Below, one piece after another: positions 1 to 10,066 of a stretch of DNA of 21,464 bases. Under the pieces are notes generated by a model. It was given only the letters and a program-made list of their open reading frames with translations. It searched no databases and was not told the origin of the DNA. The DNA lies in assembly GCA_004802725.1 (NCBI GenBank), contig SGPM01000409.1, positions 1-21,464 of the forward strand. Reading direction: 5' to 3'. Made by a program: the position numbers and the translations under genes. The first letter of the stretch is position 1; every line of letters starts with the position of its first letter. The DNA comes from Antrodiella citrinella. Its lineage: Eukaryota; Basidiomycota; Agaricomycetes; Polyporales; Steccherinaceae.

Positions 1-114
1 CATTGATAGACTTTGGCTTAGTATGAGGTAAGAGATGGATTGTATGGTGATAAGAAATTTGATGGTAACAAATTTGTATCAAGACATGTGTCTATCACAA
101 TGCCTACCTTGCGA

Positions 115-191
115 CAAGACCCTCCACGGCTGCGCGGGTGGAGGGTCTTGATATGAGACTAGCGCGGGTGGAGGGTCTTGATATGAGACTA
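115..191. repeat. 30-bp tandem duplication containing an inverted repeat
   Basis: Positions 132-161 and 162-191 are two identical 30-bp units in direct tandem. Each carries GTGGAGGGTCTTG (138-150 and 168-180). The exact reverse complement CAAGACCCTCCAC lies just upstream at 115-127, so the left arm can pair with either copy, with a 10-nt loop to the first. The element sits about 100 bp beyond the stop codon of the minus-strand nucleotidyltransferase gene, so it could lie in that gene's 3' flank. The rest of 1-292 is AT-rich and shows no coding signal. Confidence 0.9.
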
Positions 192-292
192 AGAGACTCA
201 GTGCCGTCTTCACAGTTGGATATTTACAATAGATGCAAAGCAATATAGCAAATTAAAAACAATATAGATGTAAGGTATAAATCATAGCAGAA

Positions 293-2340
293 TTAAGCTA
301 TGTGCTTGCGAAGGCCAAACGTGAAGGGTTCATCGTGTATGGGATAATGCACCGCTTCTTCCCACCCTCTGTCACTGAACGAAGGCCTACGGATACGTGC
401 ACGGTCTTGCCATTCCCGCGGACTTTTATCTCGTGTTTGGCGATCCATTCCACGGGGTCGACCGCGAGGGCTTGGTCCACGCGTCACAACATTGGCGGGA
501 ACAAGCTCCTCGAGAGGACGGCCGAGTCGAAGCATTGCAGATGCGTGTGCGCACTCGTTGACAAACTCGCCGAGCGTTCGTGCATTTATACTCATCGTTG
601 TGCTCTGATTCAGAGGAAGAAGTGAGCACATGGAAAGCCTGGGAGAAGATATACGACGCACTCGGTTGACAACGAAGGGATCGGGTACGACGAATGGTTC
701 GTCTACCCACTGTTCCGGTTGTCGCAGAGATGGAGTGGTCAGATCAACTACGGCAAGGTCGACTGAACGTTCGAAAGGAGGCGGTCGCCATTCGCGTTCA
801 GTGTACTGCGGAAAAGCAATCCTCAGTACCACAACCAGAAATGTTTCACACATGTGAAGACTCACGTTATTTTCTTCGACATGCCTACCGTTGTAACAAT
901 GATGCGTACGGAAATCCATCCAGCAGTCTGTGCTTCTACGCAAAGCGCCGCCATCTCGCACACTCAGTATTTGCCCGTTGTAATCGAATTCTTCCGCAAA
1001 GTACCTTCAAGGACGTTTGTTATCACACGCATCTTCGTTCAACACGAGCAAAGACTTACGCGAACCACATCCTGAGTGCCCCGTTGACTGAAAGCTTCTT
1101 GGGAACCCAATCGTCCATTTGACCATAGCGAATGTCGCATCTTATCCTAAGTCCCTTCTTACCCTTAAACCAAAAGACCTCGCCTTTTCTCTCATCTGGA
1201 GGACCCTGGACGACGCTATGCAGATTAGGTAGGTAGTCCTTCGTCTGCGTGGTCAGCGGACCAGTCAGTGAACTGTAGTTCGTCGACGGTGAACATACTA
1301 ATACACACCTGGAACATCGCAATGGTCATCAAAGTCAACGCATAACTCCCAAACGAGGGAGCACGGCCGATTGCGCCTGAAGCGTCATTCAGACCCAAGC
1401 GCCCTGCCCACTGCTTGAGGAAGACAAGCAACGGGCGCATCACGGGGAGCAGTTCACAGTATCGACTGATCAATGTCGCTCCAGTATACCCCAACCTGGA
1501 GTTGATGTTTATGTCTCCTGTGAGGCCTGTCATCGGATCTTTGAACCTGACTACATAGAGGAAAATCGGATCAGACAAATGTCAGGTCATCAGAGAGAGA
1601 AAAGAACCATACCTATCGGTACTGTTGCTTCGGGTACCGGCACAGCACTGAAACCAGCTTGATGCAAGGCTCTGGCTACCTGCCTGTGTAGCAAGAAGCG
1701 GATGAATATGATAACGCGTTGTCATTCAAAGCGCATTCACCTGACGTTATAGATGACTGGATCGGATCAATGACAACACAAGCCCGAAAACTTACATGAT
1801 GACTTACCAGGTAGTATGCTGTCATTCGGCGCAATTCCAGTGGAATTTGTAGGGTCCTAGATAATGATGGTTATTGCAAAGGACGAGAAATCCCAAGCAA
1901 CAGTTAACGTACCATAACGGTGAGGTCGAGATCACTCGTCGCGCTGTCGATATTATACGCCGTGCTGCCAAAAGTTTGAAGTGTGTATTGCTTCCCGAAT
2001 ACTTTCTGCAATATTTGTTGAAGTCGATTCATAGTCGTAGTGCGTTGCATGTGTCTCAAATCGGTAGGGCGGCTTTCCTGTCGATGATACCTATGTCACT
2101 GTACCGCTCAGAGCAAAAAATAGAGAAACCCACACGGTAGATCTTTTCGAGCGCTGCAGAGTAAGACTCTAAGATACCGATTCAGATATATGCATCATCA
2201 AGCATTGCGGAGAACTCACTCGAGGGTGATATCCTTCCGAGTGTAGAAGCAAAGATGCCCCCTGCTGGGCATCCACGATCCAGCACCTTTAAAGTCTGTG
2301 CAGCCTGTCGTCCAAAGGTATACCAGTAGTCATTAGACAT
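293..2340 (-). CDS. Non-canonical poly(A) polymerase / terminal nucleotidyltransferase (Cid1/Trf4-like)
   Basis: Exons (minus strand): 2340-2220, 2168-2134, 2077-1913, 1856-1808, 1756-1741, 1683-1613, 1550-1309, 1244-1060, 1004-866, 805-662, 604-293, giving about 492 aa. The Pol-beta-type catalytic core is clear: FGSTAYNIDSATSDLDL, with G89-S90 and metal-binding D101 and D103, then VRFKDPMTGLTGDININSR, giving the third Asp near 165. The helical central domain follows (LLVFLKQWAGRLGLND, then SFGSYALTLMTIAMFQ). The PAP-associated segment comes last (YFAEEFDYNGQILSVRDGG, then FVVPDPFVVNR). The family adds untemplated A or U residues to RNA 3' ends. The three acidic residues suggest an active enzyme. 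The C-terminus is basic and rich in Arg, Ser and Pro. The 16-nt exon 1741-1756 is needed to keep frame. The N-terminal start at 2340 is the weakest point: the first exon's frame is open upstream to an acceptor-like site near 2365, so more 5' exons are possible. Confidence 0.82.
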
Positions 2341-2561
2341 GGATATGGCTACCCTGGCAAGGTTCTGACAAAACAGTCACTTTAAGATATTTTGCGCATG
2401 CTGATTCTGACGTACAGAATCAAAAGGGCCAAGTGTCGATTGTTCAAAGCCCCGGCCCCGGCCACCGCGCAAACTATTAAAGGCGTTTTCTCGTGTTTCG
2501 TTGTAGAAGCTTCAACTTGCTATGAATCTCCAAGCATTGCCATCATCATCAATCAACGCAC

Positions 2562-3685
2562 CGTAAGAAGTCTATAAAAACGCGACGGATATGATTCGTC
2601 CATACGCCATCAACTGGCCAGCCACAGAAGGACAGATCCGGCAACCAAGAAGACAGTTTGTCCGGGGGTACCCAATTGTACTTATAGAATTCCGTTGCCT
2701 CTGTCTATAAGCACGAATGAGGTAGGATATGGGCCAGGATAGATTCAACATACTTTTAGGAACCAAAGAACCAATAGGGGTATCCAATGTGGCGGAAAAG
2801 ATCGCAGATTTCCCCCTGTAGACCAGAGATAGACAAGCGAAGATAGTATCTTGGCTCGTGGATTTCGTTCCATCTCGACAGCTATCAGGTGACCTAGCGT
2901 TCCCGCGGGCCTGTTTGAAATCGAGAGCGAGATGTTGGTAGCCGGGTAGAGATCTAGCGAGACAATAGGTGCATATCCACGACGATCCTCCAAGTCGTGT
3001 AGAATGTCCGACGGATCCTGCATGGACAGGCGACTGCGAGGAAACGCATCACTGGTCATTGCGATGAGACCTGCAATTTGCTTTTCAGAGAAACGACCTG
3101 GCTCCGACGGAGCCTCCTCCGAGGCCTTGGGAACACTGCATAGAGAGCTGTCAGTCAGAATGATGTGTACACCTGACCTGGCTCGAAGCTCGAGGTGGCT
3201 AGCTTGACCAGTCTCCGCACATGTATTCAGACACTCGTGCTATCACAGTAACGGAGCAAGGACCAGAAGTGGCATAAACCTTGCACTTGAGAGAGATGTA
3301 ACTCACGCGTCTTTCGGCTACAAAACATTATTCAGCAGGGTTCTACACTAGATCGAGAAAATCACGTACTGCCAGTATGAATTCCAGTGGAATTTCCTGA
3401 AGCATATCCTGCCGCCAATTTTGCATGTGCTGGACATTAAAATGGTCTGAGAGACTAGAAACATAGGTAGCGAGTGTCGATGCGTCCTCAGGTGTGGGCC
3501 GACCGCTAGGATGAACGACAAATGTCCCTTTTCGTGCACCCTGATAATTAAAGATCACCGAGATGACTTCGCCGCCATTAGAATGAAACGCACCGACAAC
3601 ATGAACTCGACATCCTTGCTGAACCTCTCCTCGTAGGAACGTAGTAGTCGGGCTGCTGGTCGTGTTATGATTCCACGCGAGGGTG
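2562..3685 (-). CDS. Unrecognised intron-fragmented gene (or decayed copy)
   Basis: Several conserved-looking coding blocks on the minus strand could not be joined into one certain model. Block 1, 3685-3370, is open for about 105 codons, includes GTFVVHPSGRPTPEDASTL and ends at a GTACGT donor. An 11-nt candidate microexon, 3317-3307, sits between TTTGTAG and GTGAGT. It joins in phase to block 2, which starts at 3135 after ATGCAG and includes RFSEKQIAGLIAMTSDAF and YAPIVSLDLYPATNISLSI. Between about 2890 and 2745 the likely frame shifts to one containing GEICDLFRHIGYPYWFFG, which needs an unidentified intron or a frameshift. Block 3, 2700-2562, reads YNWVPPDKLSSWLPDLSFCG and ends at GTGCGT. 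I do not recognise the family. It could be a separate gene, a pseudogene, or the 5' part of the nucleotidyltransferase gene. Phases do not allow a direct join to the latter without another exon in 2366-2561. Confidence 0.35.
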
Positions 3686-4151
3686 CTGGGTTATGAGGGA
3701 TCCATTGCTTGTGTGCTCGGACAACTAAACAGTGCTGTACGCCCAAAGGCCTAGGTTTCAGCGATGGCACGCGGTGCATATAGCACGGTCAGTTTGGTCG
3801 AGTCCAGGTTGTGTGCGCACTGGGATAAGTTCCCTGATCTTCGTGTCGTATATCGCGTTGCGAGATATCTTATTTTCAAGACGGCCGTAAGTTGGTCAGA
3901 GTCAAACAGAAGTAAAGCAAGTCTGCCAGTCAAGTGGCAAAAAGTAGACCAAAGTCGGGGACAGGTTACAAGAGCGCCCATGCCACGGGGAAATAGACTT
4001 CGGCGATTGCCGTCACTTTCTCAAAACTTGTTCTCGTAGCCGTCCCCTGGCCGCCCTCCTCATCCGAAAAGCTCAGCAGCTGCAGAGCCCCGTCCTTTCG
4101 TCTTTCATCACGTTCTTCCCCACATCGACTGTGTCAATCTACCTTTAGAAC
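3686..4151. other. Intergenic region between the unknown minus-strand gene and eIF3l
   Basis: No convincing coding sequence was found. A minus-strand ORF (3981-3751) and an overlapping plus-strand ORF (3764-4039) lack recognisable motifs. Either could be 5' exon sequence of the unknown minus-strand gene. The pyrimidine-rich stretch just before 4152 is compatible with the eIF3l promoter and 5' UTR. Confidence 0.4.
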
Positions 4152-6558
4152 ATGGCACAACGCTGGGAATCAGACTTCGAGGACGATCTACAGGCCGTAG
4201 ACCTCAACCTCGCGATCGGTACTTACGGTCAAAATGGTATCTACGAAGATAGTGGGTGTTTATCTGTTGTAATCTAACAGTATTGTTGACCCATATTTCT
4301 TGTGATCATTAGCCCAACCTCGTATAGATGAGGCTACTCTTCTCGCTGTGCAACAGCAGATGGCTCAACAAGCCGCTTTTTCCGTTCTTCCCGATGAGGT
4401 CAAACGAGTGAGTATCTTCCCTTGAGTTTTCGGGAATGAGCCAGACTTGACTCCCTATCAAATCTTAGTTCGTAGTTCGCTTCCACCAAGCTGTCCTCGA
4501 CAACAACCTCGCGGAGATCACAGTCGCATACGAGAGTGGATGGAATAAGTTGACGGAGAAGTACTACGCAAAGATCGAATGGCCGGAGGCGGAAGTCATC
4601 GCACCACTGGTGAACGATGGTACGTGTCTCATAATCTTCTCTCTCGTGCGGACTGCTCAACTCAACTTTGGAATGGCAGACCAAATCTTCCTCATTCTTT
4701 ACCGCGAGTTGTACTACCGTCACGTCTACTCCCGGCTCCAACCCGACATCGATGACCGATTCCACTCTTACGAAAACAGCTGCGAGCTGTTCAACTACCT
4801 GCTCAGCGAGTCACATCCCCCTCTGACTTCATCCAATTTTCCTCACCCTTGCTCCCATTCCCAGACTCCGAAGGTCCCGTCACATTGGAACTCCCCGAAC
4901 AATGGCTGTGGGACATCATCGACGAGTTCATCTACCAGTTCCAATCCTTCTGCGTCTGGAGGTCAAAAGTCAAGTCAAAATCCGAGGAGGAACTCGGTCT
5001 GCTCGCAGACGCCGGCCAAGTCTGGAGCTCTTACAGTGTCCTGAACGTCTTGTACTCGCTCATCCAGAAGTCGAGGATCCACGAGCACATGGCTGCGTTG
5101 CAGGAGGGGAAGTCGCCGGCGGAGATCTCGTGAGTGCTTTCGCTTGATAGGATGTCGGAAGGGGTCGTTTACGTTGTACGTGTCTTTTTAGGGAACTTGT
5201 AGGCGAGTACGGGGTCCGCCCTCTGTACCGCATGCTAGGATACTTCAGTATCATCGGTCTGCTCCGCGTACACAGCTTGTTGGGTGACTTCACGTTGGCG
5301 TTGAAGGTGATGGAGGGTGTCGAGCTCAACCAGAAGGTACGCGCGTCCCTTCTATCATCTGCGTCCATCTGACTTACCAAACCATCAGTCCCCCTTCACT
5401 CGCGTCACGGCGTGCCATGTTACCACATACTATTATGTCGGTTTCTGCTACATCATGCTGCGCCGGTACCCCGACGCCATCCGGACGTTCGTGTCGATCC
5501 TCAACTTCATCCTCCGTATGCGGCAATACCACACCAGGAGTTACCAGTATGACCAGGTAAGTTCGAGATACCATGTTGCGCTCGTACCACTGCTGAGCAG
5601 TTTTTCGCCAGATCAACAAAACCGCGGACAGGATGTACGCGCTGTACGCCATCTGCAACGCCCTCTCGCCGAGCAGACTAGACGACAATATCTCCAACAT
5701 CGTCAAGGAGCGTTACGGCGAGCAATTCAGCAAGATGTCCAAGGGGTGAGTGATCTTCCTCGCAAGCCACACGGCACCACCTATTTACACTATCAGCAGT
5801 GAGGAGGGCATCCCCGCCTTCGAAGAGCTCTTCCTCTACGCCTGCCCNAAATTCATCAACGCCAACCCACCGCCCTACGACGATCCAGAACTGCTGAGCA
5901 TCTACCTCAACGACTTGCCCACCGAGCCCGCACAACGCCACCTCTCGCTCTTCCTTTCGGAAGTGCGCGCGCAGGCGCCCGTCCCGACGCTGCGCAGCTT
6001 CTTGAAGCTGTACACGTCTCTGGACGCGACGAAGCTCGCGAGCTTTTTGGACGCGGACGAGGAGGAGATGGTGCAGCAGCTCATGGTGATGAAGCAGGCG
6101 AGCCGGAGCGTGAGCCGCGTCGAGAACGAGAAGGGGCTGTTGGATGGGCAAACGATGCCGACGAGTGATTTGGATTTCGTCATCGACGAGGTACGTCTCC
6201 ACACACGATCAATCACACTTTGTTTTTTTTCTCTCGCATGCTCACGGTGTGCTCGTGCGCGCAGAACATGGTCCACATCGCCGAATCCACCGTCGGACGC
6301 CGCTATGCCGGGTGGTTCATCCGGAACACCGAGCACGCCCAGCGCGTGTTCGACACCGTCAAAAACAGCCCTCTCCCGCCCAAGTCCGGGTCCGCGCAAA
6401 CCCAACACCAACCGTCTCACCGCGAGCGTGAAGGCGGTGGAGGGGGAGGTGAACGGGGTGAGCGCGGAGAGAGGGGAGGAGACCGCGCGAACGCTTCGGG
6501 AGGACAGAAGAACGCGGGGCACAATAAGGTTGCGTGGGGAGGCGTCAAGGTCAACTAG
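4152..6558 (+). CDS. eIF3l: Eukaryotic translation initiation factor 3 subunit L
   Basis: Exons: 4152-4251, 4313-4407, 4469-4619, 4680-4805, 4865-5129, 5192-5336, 5389-5556, 5612-5745, 5800-6190, 6265-6558, giving about 622 aa. All phases match. The product is a cytoplasmic scaffold subunit of eIF3, which loads mRNA on the 40S ribosome. Family hallmarks are clear: [79 protein letters not shown] and [19 protein letters not shown], followed by the PCI region. It is longer than animal eIF3l (about 560 aa), mainly because of a Gly/Arg-rich C-terminal tail ([19 protein letters not shown]). The intron 4806-4864 begins GCGAGT, the only donor that keeps the conserved LLNSEGPV frame. The single N at 5848 is the wobble base of a Pro codon, so the protein is unaffected. 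Its 3' end converges on the SNARE gene, leaving 262 bp between stops. Confidence 0.96.
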
Positions 6559-6820
6559 GGGGGTTCCTCTGGTGTGTGTAGCCTTAGCTAGTACTGACTG
6601 CTTTGGGTTCGCCCTGTTGTTACTTGCGACTGTCTTGTTATGAATGTTGTATTGCTTGTAACGCGTGTTCTGGTCCATGTGTGAGTATCAAGCAGTCTGC
6701 ATGCGTACTTACGTTCAGTGTGACAAAGGTGATACGGAGATATGCCGAGGACGGATGGATAGACGTCAATCATGTATGAAATGGTATATAGTGTAAGCAA
6801 ACAAGTAGCCAGTCCCTCTA

Positions 6821-7815
6821 TCACGTCTTGAACACGATGATGAGAATGAGCAGAACGAAAATAAGCAACCCAATCATGAACGTCGAACCTACACAAAAGC
6901 ACAAAAACAACACGCAATCAGCACCTCCGCAACACACACACACACACACACACCCCGCGCTCACAACCAAAACAAAAAAAACAGCACTCACCATTCTCCT
7001 TCGCCCCCCTCACCACCCTCTCCAACCTCCTCCTCGCCCCACCCAACCGCCCCTCCGTCCTATCCACCTCCCCATCCAGACCCTCCAGCAGTCCCGCATG
7101 CACGTCCAGCTCGTCGTTGATCTGCAGCGAGAGGCCGTGCTGCCGCGTGATCGAGCGCGAGAGCGAGTCGAGGTGCACGTCCTGCGAGTCCATGAGCTGG
7201 CGCTGCGCGAGGAGGAGCGTGGCGTCGGAGGGCGGGGGGTCGGCGGAGGTGTACCCCGCCTCGGGGTCGTCGGTGTATGGCGCGAAGGGGCCGGAGGGGT
7301 CTGGGGACGGTGAGTGTCCGTGTCCGTCGTGGTCTTTGTAGGTGGGCGGAGGGTTGGGCGGTGTCGCCCGAACTAGAGAAGAAGACGAGGAGGCTGCGGA
7401 GGATGGGTCGTCGTGTGTATGTAGCGCAGGTGCGGGTGACAGACTACCCCAGCACGAAAGCACAAACGAGTCAGCATACACCCTTTCACCTTCACACCCG
7501 AAAAAAACACACATACCTCTCCACACCAGCCACCTCAGCCTCCCCACCCAACATCCCCCTCATCCGCTCATACTGGCTCTTCAACAGCCGCACCGCCTCC
7601 CCTTGACTCGCATTACCACTACTCCCATTACTGCTACTTGAACCCGCTGAAGCCTCTAACGCAAGTATACCCGTCCGCAACGCCTTGAGGTTCCGCGCGA
7701 TCTGCGGCAAGTGCAAATTATTAGGCCCTGCGGAGAGGGTCTGGAGGCGCTGCCGCTCGAGCAGGAGCGACAGCGTCTGTGTGGATTGGGAGGTTAGTTT
7801 GGCGAGGGTTGCCAT
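6821..7815 (-). CDS. Qc-SNARE, syntaxin-8/Syn8-like, tail-anchored
   Basis: Exons (minus strand): 7815-7517, 7443-6992, 6888-6821, giving 272 aa. The N-terminal ~100 residues are helical (SQSTQTLSLLLERQRLQTL), consistent with an Habc-like bundle, and a Ser/Pro-rich linker follows. The SNARE motif at about residues 185-247 includes LMDSQDVHLDSLSRSITRQH and then LSLQINDELDVHAGLLEGLD, where the Q of LQI fits the central-layer glutamine. A C-terminal membrane anchor (FMIGLLIFVLLILIIVFKT) ends the protein. Family members act in endosomal and vacuolar membrane fusion as the Qc component. The last intron (6889-6991) carries a CA microsatellite. Length is close to yeast Syn8 (255 aa) and human syntaxin 8 (236 aa). 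The ATG at 7815 is the first in frame and starts MATLAKLTSQ. Confidence 0.9.
6932..6953. repeat. (AC)11 microsatellite in the SNARE intron
   Basis: An uninterrupted run of AC dinucleotides lies inside the last intron of the SNARE gene (6889-6991), close to its acceptor end on the coding strand. It is likely length-polymorphic. Confidence 0.95.
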
Positions 7816-8319
7816 CGGGAAGTCTAGAGACGGTCAGTGCTAGTGGGTTGTCTTGTCTTGGAGGGTAGGTAAGGAGGGAGGGTGGAGGGAGAAGGTGTGT
7901 TTGGTTTGAGTTGAGTTGAGTTGAGTTGTTGACAAGCGCAGCTGAGCTGCGTCGCGTCAAGCGATGACGGACATCGTGTGACTCATCACCTCACTTCGTC
8001 AACACACACACCAACGTCCAAGCGAATGCAGAGCGAGTAAATAGGACAAGACGACGGTAGTTGTTTAATGTTACATGAGTATCAGAACGTTATGAGGACA
8101 GACAGGCACACACGCGAGGGCGATCGAATAATGTGAGGGTAGACGGTAGACGGGGATGAGGAGACAGAAGGCAAACACAGAACACTGTCCAAGATGGATA
8201 GAAAGAAAAAAATAAGAGAAAGCAGAACAGAGAAAGAAGAGACAAACCACAAATAAATTCCATTTCCTTCCTTCCTTTCGTTTCTCACATTGACTTACAC
8301 TTGAAGACACACACCAAAG
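7816..8319. other. Intergenic region with a pentanucleotide repeat
   Basis: This is the 5' flank of the SNARE gene and 3' flank of the zinc-finger gene, both on the minus strand. It contains four perfect TTGAG units at 7906-7925 plus a partial fifth. Around 8180-8280 the plus strand is purine-rich. No coding signal was seen: short ORFs here are low-complexity. Confidence 0.7.
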
Positions 8320-10066
8320 TTACATCTCCATCTCCATCTCCATCCCATCCCACTCCTCCTCAATCTTCGCCTCACGCGGCTTCGACGCGACGACACCCCC
8401 CTCATACTCATCGCTCCAGCCCCTCGTCGCACTAACGCGTCCCCGCGCAGTGAACCCGCCACTCCCATACACATCCTCCTCCCCTCCCTCCACATCCACC
8501 ATCGCATACCCAACCTCGCTCTCCTCATCCCCCTCGTCGCTCTTCGACGGCACACTCCCCGAGCGGCTCCTCGACCCCGACGTCACCGACACCGAGCGCA
8601 CCGACGATCTCGGCAACGACCACCCCGGCGAGCTCCACGGGTCTGACGTGACCGAGTGCGCCGTCGTGTCGCGGTACCCCGTGTGGCTGATCGGCACGGG
8701 CACCGGGACCGCAGCGAGCCGGCCGAGCTCGGAGCCGGTAGGCACACCGAATATCCCTGGTCGGACGTGCGTGACGTTCCCCGAGGACGGGACGCTGTAG
8801 TCGTGCAACCGCGGGCCGGTAGAGAGAGGGCGCGAAGGTGGCATGATAACTGAATGGCCTGGAACCGAGCTGGACGTAGGGTACGCCGGCCTCGCATCCA
8901 GCGACTTCGTAGGGACCGAGGGCGACACTGAGGCCGCGATGGACGGCGGGGGCAGCGCGCCCCCGGACAAGAACGACGGCCACAAGGACCGGTCTTCAGG
9001 CAACGACGTGCCCCCACTCGCGCTCGGCGAGAGATGTGACAAGATGGCTGCAGCCTGTATATATGAGATGTCATCGAGATGACGAGAAGCATAATTAGAG
9101 GAAGGTCGTGTTTCTGACGTAAACGAAATTATCGCGATCTGAGGGAACTGACCTCGAGCAACTGGACCTGCTGGTGCTTGCTGAGCAGGAGCTTCGACGC
9201 CTCGCGCCAGTGCGGAGAATGCTCCCAGCCTGTCAACACCGCGATCGAAAAAGTGCGAATCAATAGGGAACCCTCGCAGTGAAATTAATGAACCAGAGAT
9301 ACTCACGATGCTTGATAAGACAAGATGGGTGCCGATAGACCTGAAGTGCACATACAGTTGGTATACAATGACCAGGGGGACAAAGCGTAACAGGAGATCC
9401 CACACACCTTTGAGCAGCTCTCGCACTTGAATATCATGCCTCGCTTCTTACCATTCTTGATCGTGATCCCACCAGCGCTAAGTTCCGTAGTCGTCGGCTG
9501 CTGCTGTGCATCTTGCACCGACGCAGCATCGTCCTCGTTTGCGTCCGAAGCATCGTAAGCGTGCTCGCCCGTGAATCCGTGTGCAGGCGACGTAGACAAG
9601 GACAGTGTGGCGAGGGACGTCAACGCAGACGCCGCGGTCGAAATAGTGACAGCCCTGCATTCACAAAACCAAATCAATCACCGCTTCCCCGAACAAACAA
9701 ACAAAGCAAATTACACCGCAACGACCGAAGTCCAAGCGAGCGCAATGTGAAACGAAACAAAGAAAGTAAGGAAAGAGAGACGTACGACGGTCTGCTGGCG
9801 GCCTCCCTCGCATCGCTGAGCCTCCTCTTCGCCACGCCGGTCGACGACATCCTCCGATGTTTCATGCTCGCATGCAGCTTTGCGCTCCCCGCCGTCGTCA
9901 GCGAGCTCGCAGTAGTCGTAGTCGTAGGGGTCTCGATCCGCTGTGCGCTGGCAGCTGCTATAGACAGTGACAGCAGGCTCGTCTGCATACCAAACCACAT
10001 CAGCATTCCGCATCAATGGGGGGATAGGGTGGGGAGACGTACCGCGGTATCAGCAGATGCAGACAT
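8320..10066 (-). CDS. Single C2H2 zinc-finger protein, putative DNA-binding regulator
   Basis: Exons (minus strand): 10066-10043, 9982-9786, 9654-9408, 9340-9307, 9229-9153, 9054-8320, giving 437 aa with all phases consistent. One classical C2H2 finger (C-x2-C-x12-H-x3-H) near residues 163-183 is split over three exons: KCESCSK, then VYRHPSCLIKH, then RWEHSPHWREASKLLLSKHQ. The segment after the finger (QQVQLLEAAAILSHLSP) looks conserved. The remainder is Ser/Pro/Thr-rich and probably disordered. The C-terminus is acidic (KSDEGDEESEVGYAMVDVEG) and ends in an alternating Met-Glu tail. A lone finger with an acidic tail suggests a nuclear regulator, but target and process cannot be told from sequence. 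The start MSASADTA, an 8-codon first exon, is chosen because it leads in phase through the GTACGT donor into the second exon. Confidence 0.82.
8323..8344. repeat. Hexanucleotide repeat encoding the Met-Glu tail
   Basis: CATCTC units on the plus strand directly precede the stop codon of the zinc-finger gene on the minus strand. They are read as alternating Met and Glu codons, giving MEMEMEM. This is an in-frame coding microsatellite that could vary in copy number without disrupting the frame. Confidence 0.9.

Noticed and set aside
1829..1848. AATTCCAGTGGAATT palindrome also seen at 3379-3394
   Set aside because: Both copies fall in different coding exons, encode different peptides and have unrelated flanks, so they are probably coincidence.
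5902..6678. 258-codon minus-strand open frame
   Set aside because: It is antisense to the last two eIF3l exons and arises from their codon bias.
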